Source: Clostridia bacterium (GTDB lineage: Bacteria > Bacillota > Clostridia > Christensenellales > Aristaeellaceae). Taken from it: DNA of 64,000 nt. The stretch spans positions 58,435 through 122,434 of the forward strand of contig JAFPWH010000033.1 in the NCBI GenBank assembly GCA_017395065.1, written 5' to 3'. Under the pieces are notes generated by a model. The model made no database searches. It was not told the DNA's origin and saw only the letters and a list, made by a program, of their open reading frames with translations. Both the position numbers and the translations under genes were made by a program. Below are positions 1 through 8,028 of the stretch, one piece after another (the stretch's first letter is position 1; each line of letters starts with the position of its first letter).

Positions 1-1
1 T

Positions 2-706
2 CCAAGCTGCATCGTGATCATCTACATACGGACAGGCATAAAAAAGACCCTGAAAAGTTTAAAGACGTTGCTTGACGCCGATAAAGGCGTATCGTTCGAA
101 AATCAAAGCTACGCCGAGCTGAAAAAATGGATCGTTCAGGAATGCAAGCAAGCCGGTATGCGTATAAACGATGACGCGATTGCGGAGCTCATCCAGGATT
201 GTTCGTCTTCGATGAACGCGATCAAAAGCGAGTTGGAGAAGCTTACGGCGTACAGATACGGTTTCTCCGAAATACGGGCAGAGGACGTCAGGGCGCTGGT
301 AGAGCCGGACCCCGAAGAAAACGTCTTTAAAATGATCGAGTACGCTTTCCAGGCAAAGCCAGCAATCGCCTATACGACACTGGCCGGACTGCTCGAGCAC
401 AACGCAGCTCCCATGATGATCATCAGTCTTCTCAGCAAACAGCTGCGCTTGATGTGCTATGCAAAAACGATCAGTGAAAAGATCAGTTCATACGCAGCAA
501 TCGCCGACATGCTCGAGCTCCCTCCGAAAAATAGCTTTCAGGTAGATAGGGCACTAAAACTCAGCAGGTCGTTCACGGCCAACAAGCTTCGCAACCTGTA
601 CAAGCGCTCCGTCGACACCGAGGCCGATATCAAGAGCGGTAAGATCGGCGACAGGCAGGGGCTGGATATAATGATGCAGCAAATCTGCGCGGCCGCAGAA
701 AAATAG
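2..706 (+). CDS. holA: DNA polymerase III subunit delta, C-terminal part (5' end outside window)
   Basis: The frame is open from the window edge, so the gene is cut at its 5' end; about 234 residues remain of a family that usually has about 340. HolA opens the beta clamp and is part of the clamp-loader complex. The visible part starts near the end of the first domain (VIIYIRTGIKKTLKSLK, the region before the typical 'K..L' segment), contains the helical second domain with ALVEPDPEENVFKMIEYA, and ends with the all-helical collar domain. Identification is by overall pattern, since HolA is poorly conserved. It is followed after 53 bases by a lipoprotein gene on the same strand. Confidence 0.85.
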   Translation, partial: PSCIVIIYIRTGIKKTLKSLKTLLDADKGVSFENQSYAELKKWIVQECKQAGMRINDDAIAELIQDCSSSMNAIKSELEKLTAYRYGFSEIRAEDVRALVEPDPEENVFKMIEYAFQAKPAIAYTTLAGLLEHNAAPMMIISLLSKQLRLMCYAKTISEKISSYAAIADMLELPPKNSFQVDRALKLSRSFTANKLRNLYKRSVDTEADIKSGKIGDRQGLDIMMQQICAAAEK

Positions 707-759
707 ACCGCAAGGAACAAAATGCCTTATGAAATCGTCTAAAGCTCAGGGGTGAGAAT

Positions 760-1242
760 ATGCTTATAAGAAAAACATCTGTCATCGCGATTGTCCTTGT
801 ATTTGCGCTCTTTGGCTGCGCGTTTTCGGAATCGGGCGCTCTGCCGCCGGACGAGGTGTTCGAAGAAGCGAAAACTGCGCTTGCCTGCATGTCGCAGCGG
901 GATTACGCCGGTGCGATCCGTGCGCTGAACGCGCAAAGCTGGTTAAGTGAGAAAACCCTTCGTCAGAATATCGACGCAAATTGCCGCCATCTGTACGACG
1001 TCTTCGTGCAGGATCAGTATGCCGTAGCGTGGCTCAGCGGGACCGGGCTGTATCTGGCCGTGCCCGTAGAGGAACCGTCCGACGGTTATGCGGACGTCAT
1101 CGTGTACCTGCTTTCGAATCGCTTCGAATTCACGGCGCTCAGGTTTTTCAAATGGAGCGACGTGGAAAGGGAGCTCAAAACAACCTCCTACATCAAGTGG
1201 CTCGACGAATACAGGCCCTCGTACACGGTATTTCCGGATTAA
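760..1242 (+). CDS. Small secreted lipoprotein of unknown function
   Basis: 160 residues. The N-terminus is a type II signal peptide: positive MLIRK, a hydrophobic core, and a lipobox LFGC with the lipidated cysteine at residue 20. The mature part has no family that I recognise; it has a helical first half and a YADVIVYLLSNRFEFTALRFFKW segment that suggests a small alpha/beta fold similar in style to NTF2/DUF4829-like domains, but that is only an impression. A good ribosome binding site (aggggtga) ends five bases before the ATG. The stop codon touches the terminator of the convergent tRNA gene. Confidence 0.7.
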   Translation: MLIRKTSVIAIVLVFALFGCAFSESGALPPDEVFEEAKTALACMSQRDYAGAIRALNAQSWLSEKTLRQNIDANCRHLYDVFVQDQYAVAWLSGTGLYLAVPVEEPSDGYADVIVYLLSNRFEFTALRFFKWSDVERELKTTSYIKWLDEYRPSYTVFPD

Positions 1243-1267
1243 AAAAACTCTCCCCAAAGGAGAGAGC
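1241..1267 (-). terminator. Rho-independent terminator of tRNA-Leu
   Basis: Stem CTCTCC/GGAGAG (1248-1253 and 1259-1264), loop of five, and a run of seven T on the minus strand (A's at 1241-1247 on the plus strand). It lies just downstream of the tRNA gene and touches the stop codon of the convergent lipoprotein gene. Confidence 0.85.
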
Positions 1268-1271
1268 TTGC

Positions 1272-1356
1272 TGCCGGTGGCGGGGGTCGAACCCGCACGG
1301 GTGATGAGCCCAACGGATTTTGAGTCCGCCTCGTCTGCCAATTCCAACACACCGGC
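1272..1356 (-). tRNA. tRNA-Leu (anticodon CAA)
   Basis: 85-nt class II tRNA on the minus strand. Acceptor stem GCCGGTG pairs with CACCGGC, discriminator A, long variable arm, T-arm GCGGGTTCGACCCCCGC (read CGGGTTCGACCCCCG), and anticodon loop CTCAAAA giving anticodon CAA, which reads UUG. The 3' CCA is not encoded. A strong promoter lies upstream and a terminator follows directly, so it is a single-gene unit. Confidence 0.95.
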
Positions 1357-1366
1357 AAGTGAAAAC

Positions 1367-1395
1367 ATTATAAATCAAATGCAAACTAAAATCAA
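1367..1395 (-). promoter_or_regulatory. Sigma-A promoter of tRNA-Leu
   Basis: On the minus strand TTGATT at 1395-1390, 17-base spacer, TATAAT at 1372-1367, ending eleven bases before the mature tRNA 5' end. Confidence 0.8.
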
Positions 1396-1440
1396 GTACC
1401 CGCGCGGGTTTAATTTCTGAATTTTACAAAGAAACGATGG

Positions 1441-2010
1441 GTGAGTTTATTGGACAGCGAACAGTTGGAGCTTGTGCGCCTTGCGGCAAACGGTGACAGC
1501 GACGCTTTTGAAGCGTTGATAAAGCCTCATGAAAAAATGATGTACGCCCTCGCGTTCCGCATGTGCGGAAATGCCGAGGACGCAAAGGACTGTCTGCAGG
1601 ACAGCATGCTCAGGATTTTCAGAGCCTTGCCTTCCTTCAGGGGTGATTCAGCCCTGTCGACATGGTTTTACAGGATCGTCAACAATACCTGTCTGGACAA
1701 TCACAGACGAAAAAAGGTAAGGCGTGCCGAGTCGCTCGAGCAGCTCGCCGAATCCGGCTGGAACCCCGTGGATACCGCGCCCGACCCGCAGCAGAGAGCC
1801 GAAAACGCGTCGCTGAAACGGGCGCTCTCAAGAGGAATAAGCCTTCTGGCCCCGGAGATCCGCTCGGCTGTCGTGATGCGGGACGTGCAGGGCTTCAGCT
1901 ATGAGGAGATATCCGAGGTTTTACAGATCAATATCGGCACGGTAAAGAGCCGTATAAGCCGTGGCAGAGAAAAACTGCGTGAATTTTTGACGGCATCCGG
2001 GGAACTTTAA
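1441..2010 (+). CDS. ECF-type RNA polymerase sigma factor
   Basis: 189 residues with the two-domain plan of extracytoplasmic-function sigma factors. Sigma-2 covers roughly residues 10-85, with ALAFRMCGNAEDAKDCLQD and the -10 binding segment LSTWFYRIVNNTCLDNHRR; sigma-4 covers roughly 125-185, with the helix-turn-helix GFSYEEISEVLQINIGTVKSRISRGR. The start is uncertain: GTG at 1441 gives the length used here, while TTG at 1450 has a better placed ribosome binding site (ggtgag). The next gene, 40 bases downstream, encodes a membrane protein with an anti-sigma-like N-terminus, the usual arrangement for regulator and sigma factor. Confidence 0.93.
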   Translation: MSLLDSEQLELVRLAANGDSDAFEALIKPHEKMMYALAFRMCGNAEDAKDCLQDSMLRIFRALPSFRGDSALSTWFYRIVNNTCLDNHRRKKVRRAESLEQLAESGWNPVDTAPDPQQRAENASLKRALSRGISLLAPEIRSAVVMRDVQGFSYEEISEVLQINIGTVKSRISRGREKLREFLTASGEL

Positions 2011-2050
2011 TGCTATTCGGCGCGTCATATACGGCGGAGGAATAAGGGAC

Positions 2051-3247
2051 ATGGATAAGGAAAAGATAATTGATCGGTTGATCGAAGAAGACGAGATCGC
2101 TTCTCTGCTCAAAGGGCTGGACGACGATCTGGAGGTACCCTTCGACGCCGCGATGAGCTGGAGAAAGCTGATCAAGTCGGAAGCGAAGAAGCGGCGCCTT
2201 TTCGGCAGAATGCGCTGGGCCTGCGAAATCGCCGCGACGATCGCGCTCGTCATCGGTGCGACGTTCATTTGGCGCGGGCTGAATTCCTCCGCCGTTCCCG
2301 CAGAAAGCCAAAGCAGTCTTACCGCCGACAAAGCTTCCTTCGTTTACTATACCGCAAACGATTCTTCCGCGAAAATCGCTGCCGTGTTCGCATACGACAG
2401 TAGTATGGACAGCGGCCTGTCCGAAACGGAAGATGCGGAAGCGGAAGCAGCCTTTGCTGCCGCCGCAATGAAGCCAGGCGGCGTACTGCCGGCAAACGGC
2501 ACGAATGACGTCGAGGCGGATCTGATCGTCACAGACAATGAGGTCATGCAGGATACCGAGGACAGTTTCGAAGAGGATCTGATCGACGCGTCCGGCTCAG
2601 CAGATGAAGAAGAAAACCGCTTTGCCTACTTTGCCCTGGCCGACGTCGTAACGGAGGACGTGCACAAGGCCGGCGAAACGCTTCGCGGGATCGTAAGCGA
2701 ATTCGACGCCTTCGTCGAAACCGAGTGGCTGCCGCGCACGAACGCCGGCGTCACCTCCGCAAGCGGAACGATCCGCGTCAGGAAGGATGAGCTGAGCGAA
2801 TTTACACAGCGCTTGCAAAACGCGTTTGAAGACTGCTCCATCCGGATCGAGACGAGGGAGATCGACTTAAGCAGCCGGGACCTGACTTCCCAGCGGGACA
2901 GCGCGTATCTGAGGCTCGACGAGCTCAGAGACAAGCTCAGCAACAGCACAGACACCGAGGAGATCAATCTGCTCAATACCCAGATTCAGCAAATCTACGA
3001 CGAGCTGTATGAATACGAGGATAAACTACGTTCAAGCCGCAGCGATCTCGAATACGCGACCGTGTACTACGCCATAAGCACCGAAAGCATACCGGCGGCA
3101 GCGCCAGCGCCAAAGAACGGAAGCGGCTTTGCGGGCTTTCTGAAAGACGTGCTGAAGGCGCTTTGCATCGTGCTTCCGACAGCGCTGATCAGCGCAGTCC
3201 TTACGCTGCACTTAACTTCCGTAAGGCACAAAAAGAATCGGGCTTAG
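2051..3247 (+). CDS. DUF4349 membrane protein, probable anti-sigma partner
   Basis: 398 residues. The first 55 are soluble and acidic/helical (MDKEKIIDRLIEEDEIASLL), followed by a membrane helix at about 57-75, a long acidic linker (about 110-185), then a DUF4349 domain (about 190-385) with a coiled coil (LDELRDKLSNSTDTEEINLLNTQIQQIYDELYEYEDKL) and a final membrane helix at about 366-386. DUF4349 proteins are membrane-anchored lipoprotein or anti-sigma-like proteins of unknown role. Position directly after an ECF sigma gene and the cytoplasmic N-terminus suggest that it holds the sigma factor at the membrane and senses an envelope signal through its external domain; this is inference. The stop codon lies in the loop of a bidirectional terminator. 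Confidence 0.85.
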   Translation: MDKEKIIDRLIEEDEIASLLKGLDDDLEVPFDAAMSWRKLIKSEAKKRRLFGRMRWACEIAATIALVIGATFIWRGLNSSAVPAESQSSLTADKASFVYYTANDSSAKIAAVFAYDSSMDSGLSETEDAEAEAAFAAAAMKPGGVLPANGTNDVEADLIVTDNEVMQDTEDSFEEDLIDASGSADEEENRFAYFALADVVTEDVHKAGETLRGIVSEFDAFVETEWLPRTNAGVTSASGTIRVRKDELSEFTQRLQNAFEDCSIRIETREIDLSSRDLTSQRDSAYLRLDELRDKLSNSTDTEEINLLNTQIQQIYDELYEYEDKLRSSRSDLEYATVYYAISTESIPAAAPAPKNGSGFAGFLKDVLKALCIVLPTALISAVLTLHLTSVRHKKNRA

Positions 3248-3262
3248 CACCCGATTCTTTTT
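3230..3262. terminator. Bidirectional rho-independent terminator
   Basis: Twelve-base perfect stem: AAAAAGAATCGG at 3230-3241 pairs with CCGATTCTTTTT at 3251-3262, with a nine-base loop. T-runs occur on both strands, and it separates two convergent genes. Confidence 0.9.
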
Positions 3263-3264
3263 GA

Positions 3265-3738
3265 TTATTTGCAGTTTTCGCAGTTTCCGGCGCATTCCTG
3301 CCCTTTGCCTTTGGAGCAGCTGCCCTCCAGTTTTATCTTGTCGCCGTCCACGCGCATTTCGGTTTGGGCGGCGTCGTTGTTTTGGCTTATAAAGCCGTAG
3401 CGCGCAAAGAAGCGCGTAAGCTCCTTCGGCACGAGCGCGCGAACGGAAGCGGCGTTCAGCTCCTGCGCTTTATAGAGCAGCATTCTGGCAAGCAGATCTC
3501 CCATGTACCTGCCCCTGAATTCGGGCAGTATGCCAAGGAAATCGATCCTGAAAGCGCTGTCGTCGTCTATATAAAGCCGCCCCGTTCCGCAGGCCTTGTC
3601 TTCCTCGTCGTAAACGATGGCATAAAACGCCATGTTGTCGTATCCGTCCGACCCACAGGCGAACTCCGGTATTTGTTCTCTCACGGCGATCGCTTCGCCC
3701 GTGCTGTTCAAGCTCGTAAAGTATTTTCCTCTGAACAT
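3265..3738 (-). CDS. GNAT-family N-acetyltransferase with Cys-rich tail
   Basis: 157 residues from the ATG at 3738, chosen because GGAGGG sits seven bases upstream and a promoter sits just before; longer upstream frames lack such a site. The GNAT core is seen in AFYAIVYDEEDKACGTGRLYIDDD followed by FRIDFLGILPEFRGRYMGDLLARMLLYKAQELNA (motif A, acetyl-CoA pyrophosphate loop EFRGRYMGDLL) and LTRFFARYGF. Substrate unknown. The last 17 residues, CSKGKGQECAGNCENCK, hold four cysteines, unusual for the family and similar to cysteine clusters in other small proteins of this window. Confidence 0.85.
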   Translation of the reverse strand: MFRGKYFTSLNSTGEAIAVREQIPEFACGSDGYDNMAFYAIVYDEEDKACGTGRLYIDDDSAFRIDFLGILPEFRGRYMGDLLARMLLYKAQELNAASVRALVPKELTRFFARYGFISQNNDAAQTEMRVDGDKIKLEGSCSKGKGQECAGNCENCK

Positions 3739-3759
3739 TATTTCATCCCTCCAGGTGGA

Positions 3760-3788
3760 ATTATAAACGTTTTTGAAACGTAAATCAA
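3760..3788 (-). promoter_or_regulatory. Promoter of the acetyltransferase gene
   Basis: Minus strand TTGATT at 3788-3783, 17-base spacer, TATAAT at 3765-3760. It is back to back with the plus-strand promoter at 3798. Confidence 0.8.
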
Positions 3789-3797
3789 TAGAAAAGC

Positions 3798-3826
3798 TTG
3801 ATTTTTCTGAAAACAGGGGATATAAT
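3798..3826 (+). promoter_or_regulatory. Promoter of the DUF1292-ispE operon
   Basis: TTGATT at 3798-3803, 17-base spacer, perfect TATAAT at 3821-3826; start codon 30 bases further on. Confidence 0.85.
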
Positions 3827-3856
3827 ACTGTCATAAAGCGAAAGGGGAGTGCTCTC

Positions 3857-4186
3857 ATGGAAAACAATCAGCCCGATCTTGTAACCTTCAGAGACGAAAA
3901 CGACAACGAGATCATCATGGAGGTGCTCGATTACTTCTTCTACGAGGGCGAAGAATACGCCACGCTGATCGAATACGATCCCGACAGCAAGTGCACCGAG
4001 TGCGACAGTCAGGATTGCGAAAGCTGCGACATCGGCGACGAGCCCGTCGACGTCACGATCATGAAAATCGTGCCCGTTGGGGACGACGAGGAAGAGTTCG
4101 TTCCCATCGATGACGATATCGCGCTCAAGCTCGTCGAGATGCTCAACAACGGTGCCTTCGACGACGATGACGACGACGAAGAATGA
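3857..4186 (+). CDS. DUF1292 (YrzB-like) acidic protein
   Basis: 109 residues from the ATG at 3857 (ribosome binding site aaaggggag). DUF1292 proteins are small acidic proteins of unknown function common in Bacillota. The typical opening is present (DLVTFRDENDNEIIMEVLDYFFYEGEEYATLIEY) and the end (PIDDDIALKLVEMLNN). Two features stand out: an inserted cysteine cluster CTECDSQDCESCD at about residues 44-56 and a poly-Asp/Glu tail. The stop overlaps the ispE start as ATGA, so the two are translationally coupled. Confidence 0.85.
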   Translation: MENNQPDLVTFRDENDNEIIMEVLDYFFYEGEEYATLIEYDPDSKCTECDSQDCESCDIGDEPVDVTIMKIVPVGDDEEEFVPIDDDIALKLVEMLNNGAFDDDDDDEE

Positions 4187-5019
4187 AGCAGCTTAAGCTG
4201 AAAGCGCCCGCAAAAATCAACTGGTTCCTGCGCATTACGGGTTTAAGGGAAAACGGCTATCACGAGCTGAGCATGCTCATGCAGACGGTCGATCTGTTCG
4301 ATGAGCTTACCATCTCGGAGGCTGGAAGCGACAGTCTGATCGTCGACGGCGTATGTTCCCCGGAACCCGAAAAGAACCTGATCATGCGGGCGCTTTCTTC
4401 TCTGAACCGATACACGAACAAGTCCCTTCACGCACGTTTCGAGCTTACAAAACGCATCCCCGCAAGAGCCGGGCTCGGCGGGGGCAGTTCCGATTGTGCC
4501 TGTGCGCTTATGGGGCTGAATCAATTGTACGATCTGAATCTGACCGAAGAGGAGCTGAGCGCGCTGGCGCTCAGCCTGGGTGCCGACGTGCCGTTTTTTT
4601 TGAAGGGCGGTTTGTGCCGTGTGTGCGGCATAGGGGAGAAAGTCCAAAAGCTTAAGTTTGCCCCCCGCGCACATCTTTTGATCAAGCACGTGGAGCCCGG
4701 CCTGTCGACCCCCGACGTATACTGGCGTTATGATGAAAAGCATTTGTCCGATCCCGCGTTTGACGAAGAGGCCTTTTTGAGCGGCCTTAAAAGCGGCAGA
4801 TTTGATAAGCTCACGCCGCACAACGCGCTCGAAGACCCGGCGATGGATATCCTGAGCGGAATAACCGATACAAAGCAGTCGATGTATGACGAGGGTGCGC
4901 TCTACGCGCTTATGAGCGGCAGCGGCTCCGCCGTATACGGCGTATTCCCGGACGAAAAGAGCACCCTGAAAGCCTCAGAGCGCATTCCTTCTTCGATTTT
5001 TGCTCACACGATCGCCTGA
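4183..5019 (+). CDS. ispE: 4-diphosphocytidyl-2-C-methyl-D-erythritol kinase
   Basis: 278 residues, normal length. IspE phosphorylates CDP-ME in the MEP isoprenoid pathway in the cytoplasm. GHMP-kinase signatures are present: KAPAKINWFLRI at the N-terminus, the phosphate-binding loop GLGGGSSD at residues 97-104, DVPFFLKGG, and the glycine motif MSGSGSAVYGVF near the C-terminus. The start overlaps the DUF1292 stop by four bases. The 3' end overlaps the convergent SGNH hydrolase gene by 16 bases. Confidence 0.95.
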   Translation: MKQLKLKAPAKINWFLRITGLRENGYHELSMLMQTVDLFDELTISEAGSDSLIVDGVCSPEPEKNLIMRALSSLNRYTNKSLHARFELTKRIPARAGLGGGSSDCACALMGLNQLYDLNLTEEELSALALSLGADVPFFLKGGLCRVCGIGEKVQKLKFAPRAHLLIKHVEPGLSTPDVYWRYDEKHLSDPAFDEEAFLSGLKSGRFDKLTPHNALEDPAMDILSGITDTKQSMYDEGALYALMSGSGSAVYGVFPDEKSTLKASERIPSSIFAHTIA

Positions 5020-5801
5020 GAAGCGCATATTTTGAGGAGCTTTACCAAATCCGCGTCCGCGCGCGTGCCTTCGATTTCCCTGTACAAAGGCCGATCCGTT
5101 TGACTGTCTCTTCCGATATACTCGTAGTCAGCCGGCAAAAAGCTGTTTTTGTCGAGATCAGCTTTGCACAGCTTTTTGTACCATACGTAGCCTGCAAGCA
5201 ATCTTCCGTATTTATAGGACAGATGAAACCCGTCCCGGGTCAAGGGTATCCCTCCCTTTTCCGGGTCGAATTCCTTTCTTTCGCGCGCAATGCTCACTGC
5301 TTTCCCAACGGGGATGATCTCGGCGCCGATGACCCTTGCGGCCTTCTCATAAGCGTCCGTGAGCCGTTCGTGCATGAGGCGCCTGTCGCAATTGTAATTG
5401 GGGAATTGCCCATGCGTCGAATCGTATTCGTAAGCCCAGGTTTGGTTTATGTAGATCGTACAGGTGGGGACGCTTCGGCGTATGTACTCGCTCAGTTCTT
5501 CGATGTAGGGAAAGTATGTCTCGCTCATCCCGCTGAAATGGCTGGCCTGCTGCAGCGTGACCACGTCCCAGTCTTCGTCCTTGAGCGCCGTCTGGATCGA
5601 CGCGCTGCCCAGGCTCTTGTTGTTAAAGAAATACTCGTATTCCGGCTTTGCGCTCTTCAGGTTTTCGCAGTGCCTCTCCAGAGAGCAGCCGCCAATGTAA
5701 AGATTCCCGAGAGTTATTTCAGTTTTGTCAGCCTCTGCAATATCTCTCACATATCTTTGGCAGTCTACGGAAAAGCTGTTGCCGACAGAAAGAATTTTCA
5801 T
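5004..5801 (-). CDS. DUF4886 SGNH/GDSL-type hydrolase
   Basis: 265 residues from ATG at 5801 (a GTG 15 bases upstream is possible). MKILSVGNSFSVDCQRYVRDIA is the block I of DUF4886, a SGNH-like esterase/lipase family; GGCSLERH, WDVVTLQQASHFSG (block III-like) and DGFHLSYKYGRLLAGYVWY (block V with the catalytic Asp and His, DGFH) follow. No signal peptide, so probably cytoplasmic. Possibly a carbohydrate deacetylase, but the substrate cannot be told. It ends within the convergent ispE gene and has its own promoter. Confidence 0.82.
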   Translation of the reverse strand: MKILSVGNSFSVDCQRYVRDIAEADKTEITLGNLYIGGCSLERHCENLKSAKPEYEYFFNNKSLGSASIQTALKDEDWDVVTLQQASHFSGMSETYFPYIEELSEYIRRSVPTCTIYINQTWAYEYDSTHGQFPNYNCDRRLMHERLTDAYEKAARVIGAEIIPVGKAVSIARERKEFDPEKGGIPLTRDGFHLSYKYGRLLAGYVWYKKLCKADLDKNSFLPADYEYIGRDSQTDRPLYREIEGTRADADLVKLLKICASQAIV

Positions 5802-5860
5802 GACGATGCGCCTCACTTCTCATTATTTTGCTGAATGTATTTTCAACATTTCTGTAGTAT

Positions 5861-5889
5861 ATTGTATCAAAAATACACAGCGTTGTAAA
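5861..5889 (-). promoter_or_regulatory. Promoter of the DUF4886 hydrolase
   Basis: Minus strand TTTACA at 5889-5884, 17-base spacer, TACAAT at 5866-5861; leader of about 55 bases. Confidence 0.65.
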
Positions 5890-5899
5890 CAATTGTAAA

Positions 5900-5928
5900 T
5901 TGCAAAGAGTTTACAGAATCGCTATAAT
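5900..5928 (+). promoter_or_regulatory. Promoter of the SH3-repeat protein
   Basis: TTGCAA at 5900-5905, 17-base spacer, perfect TATAAT at 5923-5928, 32 bases before the start codon. Confidence 0.75.
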
Positions 5929-5960
5929 ATAGTTGAGAATGTATGTAGGGGGAATGCGTT

Positions 5961-6665
5961 ATGAAAAGAAAAATAGCAATTGCGCTGCTTGTATGCTTTT
6001 TGCTGAGCTTGCTCACGATCGCTTCGGCAGCTTCCGTAAAATTGGCCGTTAAAGGCGGCTCCATTTGTCTCAGGACCGGTCCCGGCGGCAGCTATTCTGT
6101 CAGGGCTTATCTGAAAGACGGCCAAAAAATCACCGTCCTTTCCACCGGCAGCAGCTGGTCGAAGGTCAAAACCTCGACCGGAAAAGAAGGGTATATCAAA
6201 AATCTCTATATCTCCGGCATCGGAAAGCTCTATGCGGACGGAACGACCTATGTCGCAAACAAGTATAAGGCCGTCGTAAAGACAAGTGACAACAGCAAGA
6301 TCACGATGCGTGCGGGCGCAAGCTCTTCCACCGGAAACGTCGGAACGGTCAAGAGCGGCTCCACCGTCACCGTATTGGGAACCAACGGCAGCTGGACGCT
6401 GATCAGCACGTCCTCCGGAACGCAGGGCTTCATCAGCACCAAATTCCTGAGCGACAATAATAGCAAAAGCTCCGCAAAGAACAATACTGCGACCGTCAAC
6501 GCTTCCGGCCTCTATATGAGAAAGGGCCCCGCCGTAACCTACGACATCATCACCTGCGTAAAGAGGGGCGGCAAAGTCACAGTGCTCAGCAAGGCCAACA
6601 GAAAGTGGTGGCTCGTCTCCTACGGCAAATACTCCGGTTATATGTACAGCGGGTATCTGAAATAA
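5961..6665 (+). CDS. Secreted protein with three bacterial SH3 domains
   Basis: 234 residues. A Sec signal peptide (MKRKIAIALLVCFLLSLLTIASA) is followed by three SH3b repeats at about 27-85, 105-166 and 177-234, each with the recognisable pattern of 'R.GP/GAS...Y/G.v......G..v.Vl......W..V......GYi...YL'. SH3b domains bind peptidoglycan cross-bridges or other wall ligands. There is no enzymatic domain, so it is a wall-binding or adaptor protein. Linkers are Ser/Thr/Lys rich. Ribosome binding site agggggaa. Single-gene unit with promoter and terminator. Confidence 0.88.
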   Translation: MKRKIAIALLVCFLLSLLTIASAASVKLAVKGGSICLRTGPGGSYSVRAYLKDGQKITVLSTGSSWSKVKTSTGKEGYIKNLYISGIGKLYADGTTYVANKYKAVVKTSDNSKITMRAGASSSTGNVGTVKSGSTVTVLGTNGSWTLISTSSGTQGFISTKFLSDNNSKSSAKNNTATVNASGLYMRKGPAVTYDIITCVKRGGKVTVLSKANRKWWLVSYGKYSGYMYSGYLK

Positions 6666-6683
6666 GACCCGTTCAGTACGATC

Positions 6684-6713
6684 ACAGCCCCGCTGTTTGC
6701 GGGGCTGTCTTCA
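6684..6713 (+). terminator. Terminator of the SH3-repeat gene
   Basis: Perfect ten-base stem ACAGCCCCGC (6684-6693) / GCGGGGCTGT (6699-6708), loop TGTTT, followed by a moderately T-rich tail. Confidence 0.8.
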
Positions 6714-6734
6714 TACTCTTGTCTGTCTATTTGC

Positions 6735-7997
6735 TCACTGAAACTTTATATCCTTGCATATGTCGAGCGTCGCAAAATAGTCCTTCGGCGTCTCTGCGCG
6801 GCGGATCAGTTCTATTTCGCCGTTTTCCTTGAGCAGCACCTCGGCACAGCGCAGCCTTCCGTTGTAGTTATAGCCCATGCTGCGGCCGTGCGCGCCCGCA
6901 TCGTGGATGACGAGATAATCTCCCATCTCGATTTCGGGCAGCTGTCTGTCGACGGCAAATTTATCGTTGTTCTCACACAGCGACCCTACGACGTCGTACG
7001 TTTTATTTGACGGTCTGTCTTCCTTGCCCGCGACCGTTATGTGGTGATAGGCACCGTACATCGCCGGGCGCATGAGATCGGCAGCGCAGGCGTCGACGCC
7101 TATGTAGTCCTTATAGATATGCTTTTCGTGCACCGCTTTGGTCACGAGCACGCCCGCAGGGCCGGTCATGTAGCGTCCGAGCTCCGTGCAGAGCTTTATG
7201 TTTACGATGCCGTTTGCGACGAGATACCTGTCGTAGGCCTCTTTTACTTTTCTGCCGACGAGAGCTATATCCACTTCTGCCTGATCCGGTTCATAGGGGA
7301 TACCGATGCCCCCGGACAGGTCGAGCATAAAGATCTCGCAGCCGGTTTCCTGGGTAAGATCCAGCGCAAGGCGCATCAGCTCCGCGGCGACGGTGGGGTA
7401 GTACTCCACGTTCGTGTTGTTGCTGGCTAAAAAGGCGTGGAGGCCGAAGCGCTTTACACCCTTGTACGTGCACGTCCTGACGGCTTCGAAAATCTGCGCG
7501 CGGGTCATGCCGTATTTGGCTTCGCCGGGTTTTCCCATGATGCTGCCGTTTAAGCGGAAATCGCCGCCGGGATTGTAGCGCAGGCAGAGCTGTTCGGGCA
7601 GGCCGCATTCTTTTTCAAGAAAATCGACCATCGTGATGTCGTCGATGTTTATGACGGCGCCGAGTTTCCTTGCGTATGTGAATTCGCCCTTCGGCGTTTC
7701 ATTGGAGGAAAAAATGATCTCGTCTCCGCGAAAGCCCATTGCTTCCGCGAGCATCAGTTCGCACAGCGAAGCGCAGTCCACGCCGCAGCCTTCGTTTTGC
7801 ATGATACGGATGACGCCTGGCGTCGGACAGGCCTTGACCGCATAGTACTCTCTGTAGCCTTCGTTCCATCCAAAGGCAGCCTTCAGATTCTGCGTCCGAT
7901 GCCTGATTTCCGCCTCCGAATACAAATGAAACGGCGTGGGGTAAAGTGCGTCGATTTTTTGCAAAAGGCGCTTGTCCGGCGAAAATTTTTTGCTCAT
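6735..7997 (-). CDS. lysA: Diaminopimelate decarboxylase
   Basis: 420 residues, usual length. The enzyme makes L-lysine from meso-diaminopimelate using PLP. It has the alanine-racemase/group IV decarboxylase fold: PLP lysine K55 in YYAVKACPTP, GCGVDCASLCELMLA, the glycine loop LDLSGGIGIPYEPDQ, ELGRYMTGPAG, and the C-terminal VGSLCENNDKFAVDR plus MGYNYNGRLRCAEVLL. The ENNDKFAVDR variant in place of the classical 'GPxCESxD' is typical of a clostridial LysA subgroup, as far as I recall; activity on another substrate such as carboxynorspermidine is less likely. Monocistronic with a strong promoter. Confidence 0.85.
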   Translation of the reverse strand: MSKKFSPDKRLLQKIDALYPTPFHLYSEAEIRHRTQNLKAAFGWNEGYREYYAVKACPTPGVIRIMQNEGCGVDCASLCELMLAEAMGFRGDEIIFSSNETPKGEFTYARKLGAVINIDDITMVDFLEKECGLPEQLCLRYNPGGDFRLNGSIMGKPGEAKYGMTRAQIFEAVRTCTYKGVKRFGLHAFLASNNTNVEYYPTVAAELMRLALDLTQETGCEIFMLDLSGGIGIPYEPDQAEVDIALVGRKVKEAYDRYLVANGIVNIKLCTELGRYMTGPAGVLVTKAVHEKHIYKDYIGVDACAADLMRPAMYGAYHHITVAGKEDRPSNKTYDVVGSLCENNDKFAVDRQLPEIEMGDYLVIHDAGAHGRSMGYNYNGRLRCAEVLLKENGEIELIRRAETPKDYFATLDICKDIKFQ

Positions 7998-8028
7998 AAT
8001 TAACCACTTCCCGCAAAAATGTGTTATA

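Noticed and set aside
1396..1412. ACCCGCGCGGGT palindrome before the sigma gene as a terminator
   Set aside because: It can only form a hairpin with an impossible loop unless pairs open, and no gene ends there; probably chance.
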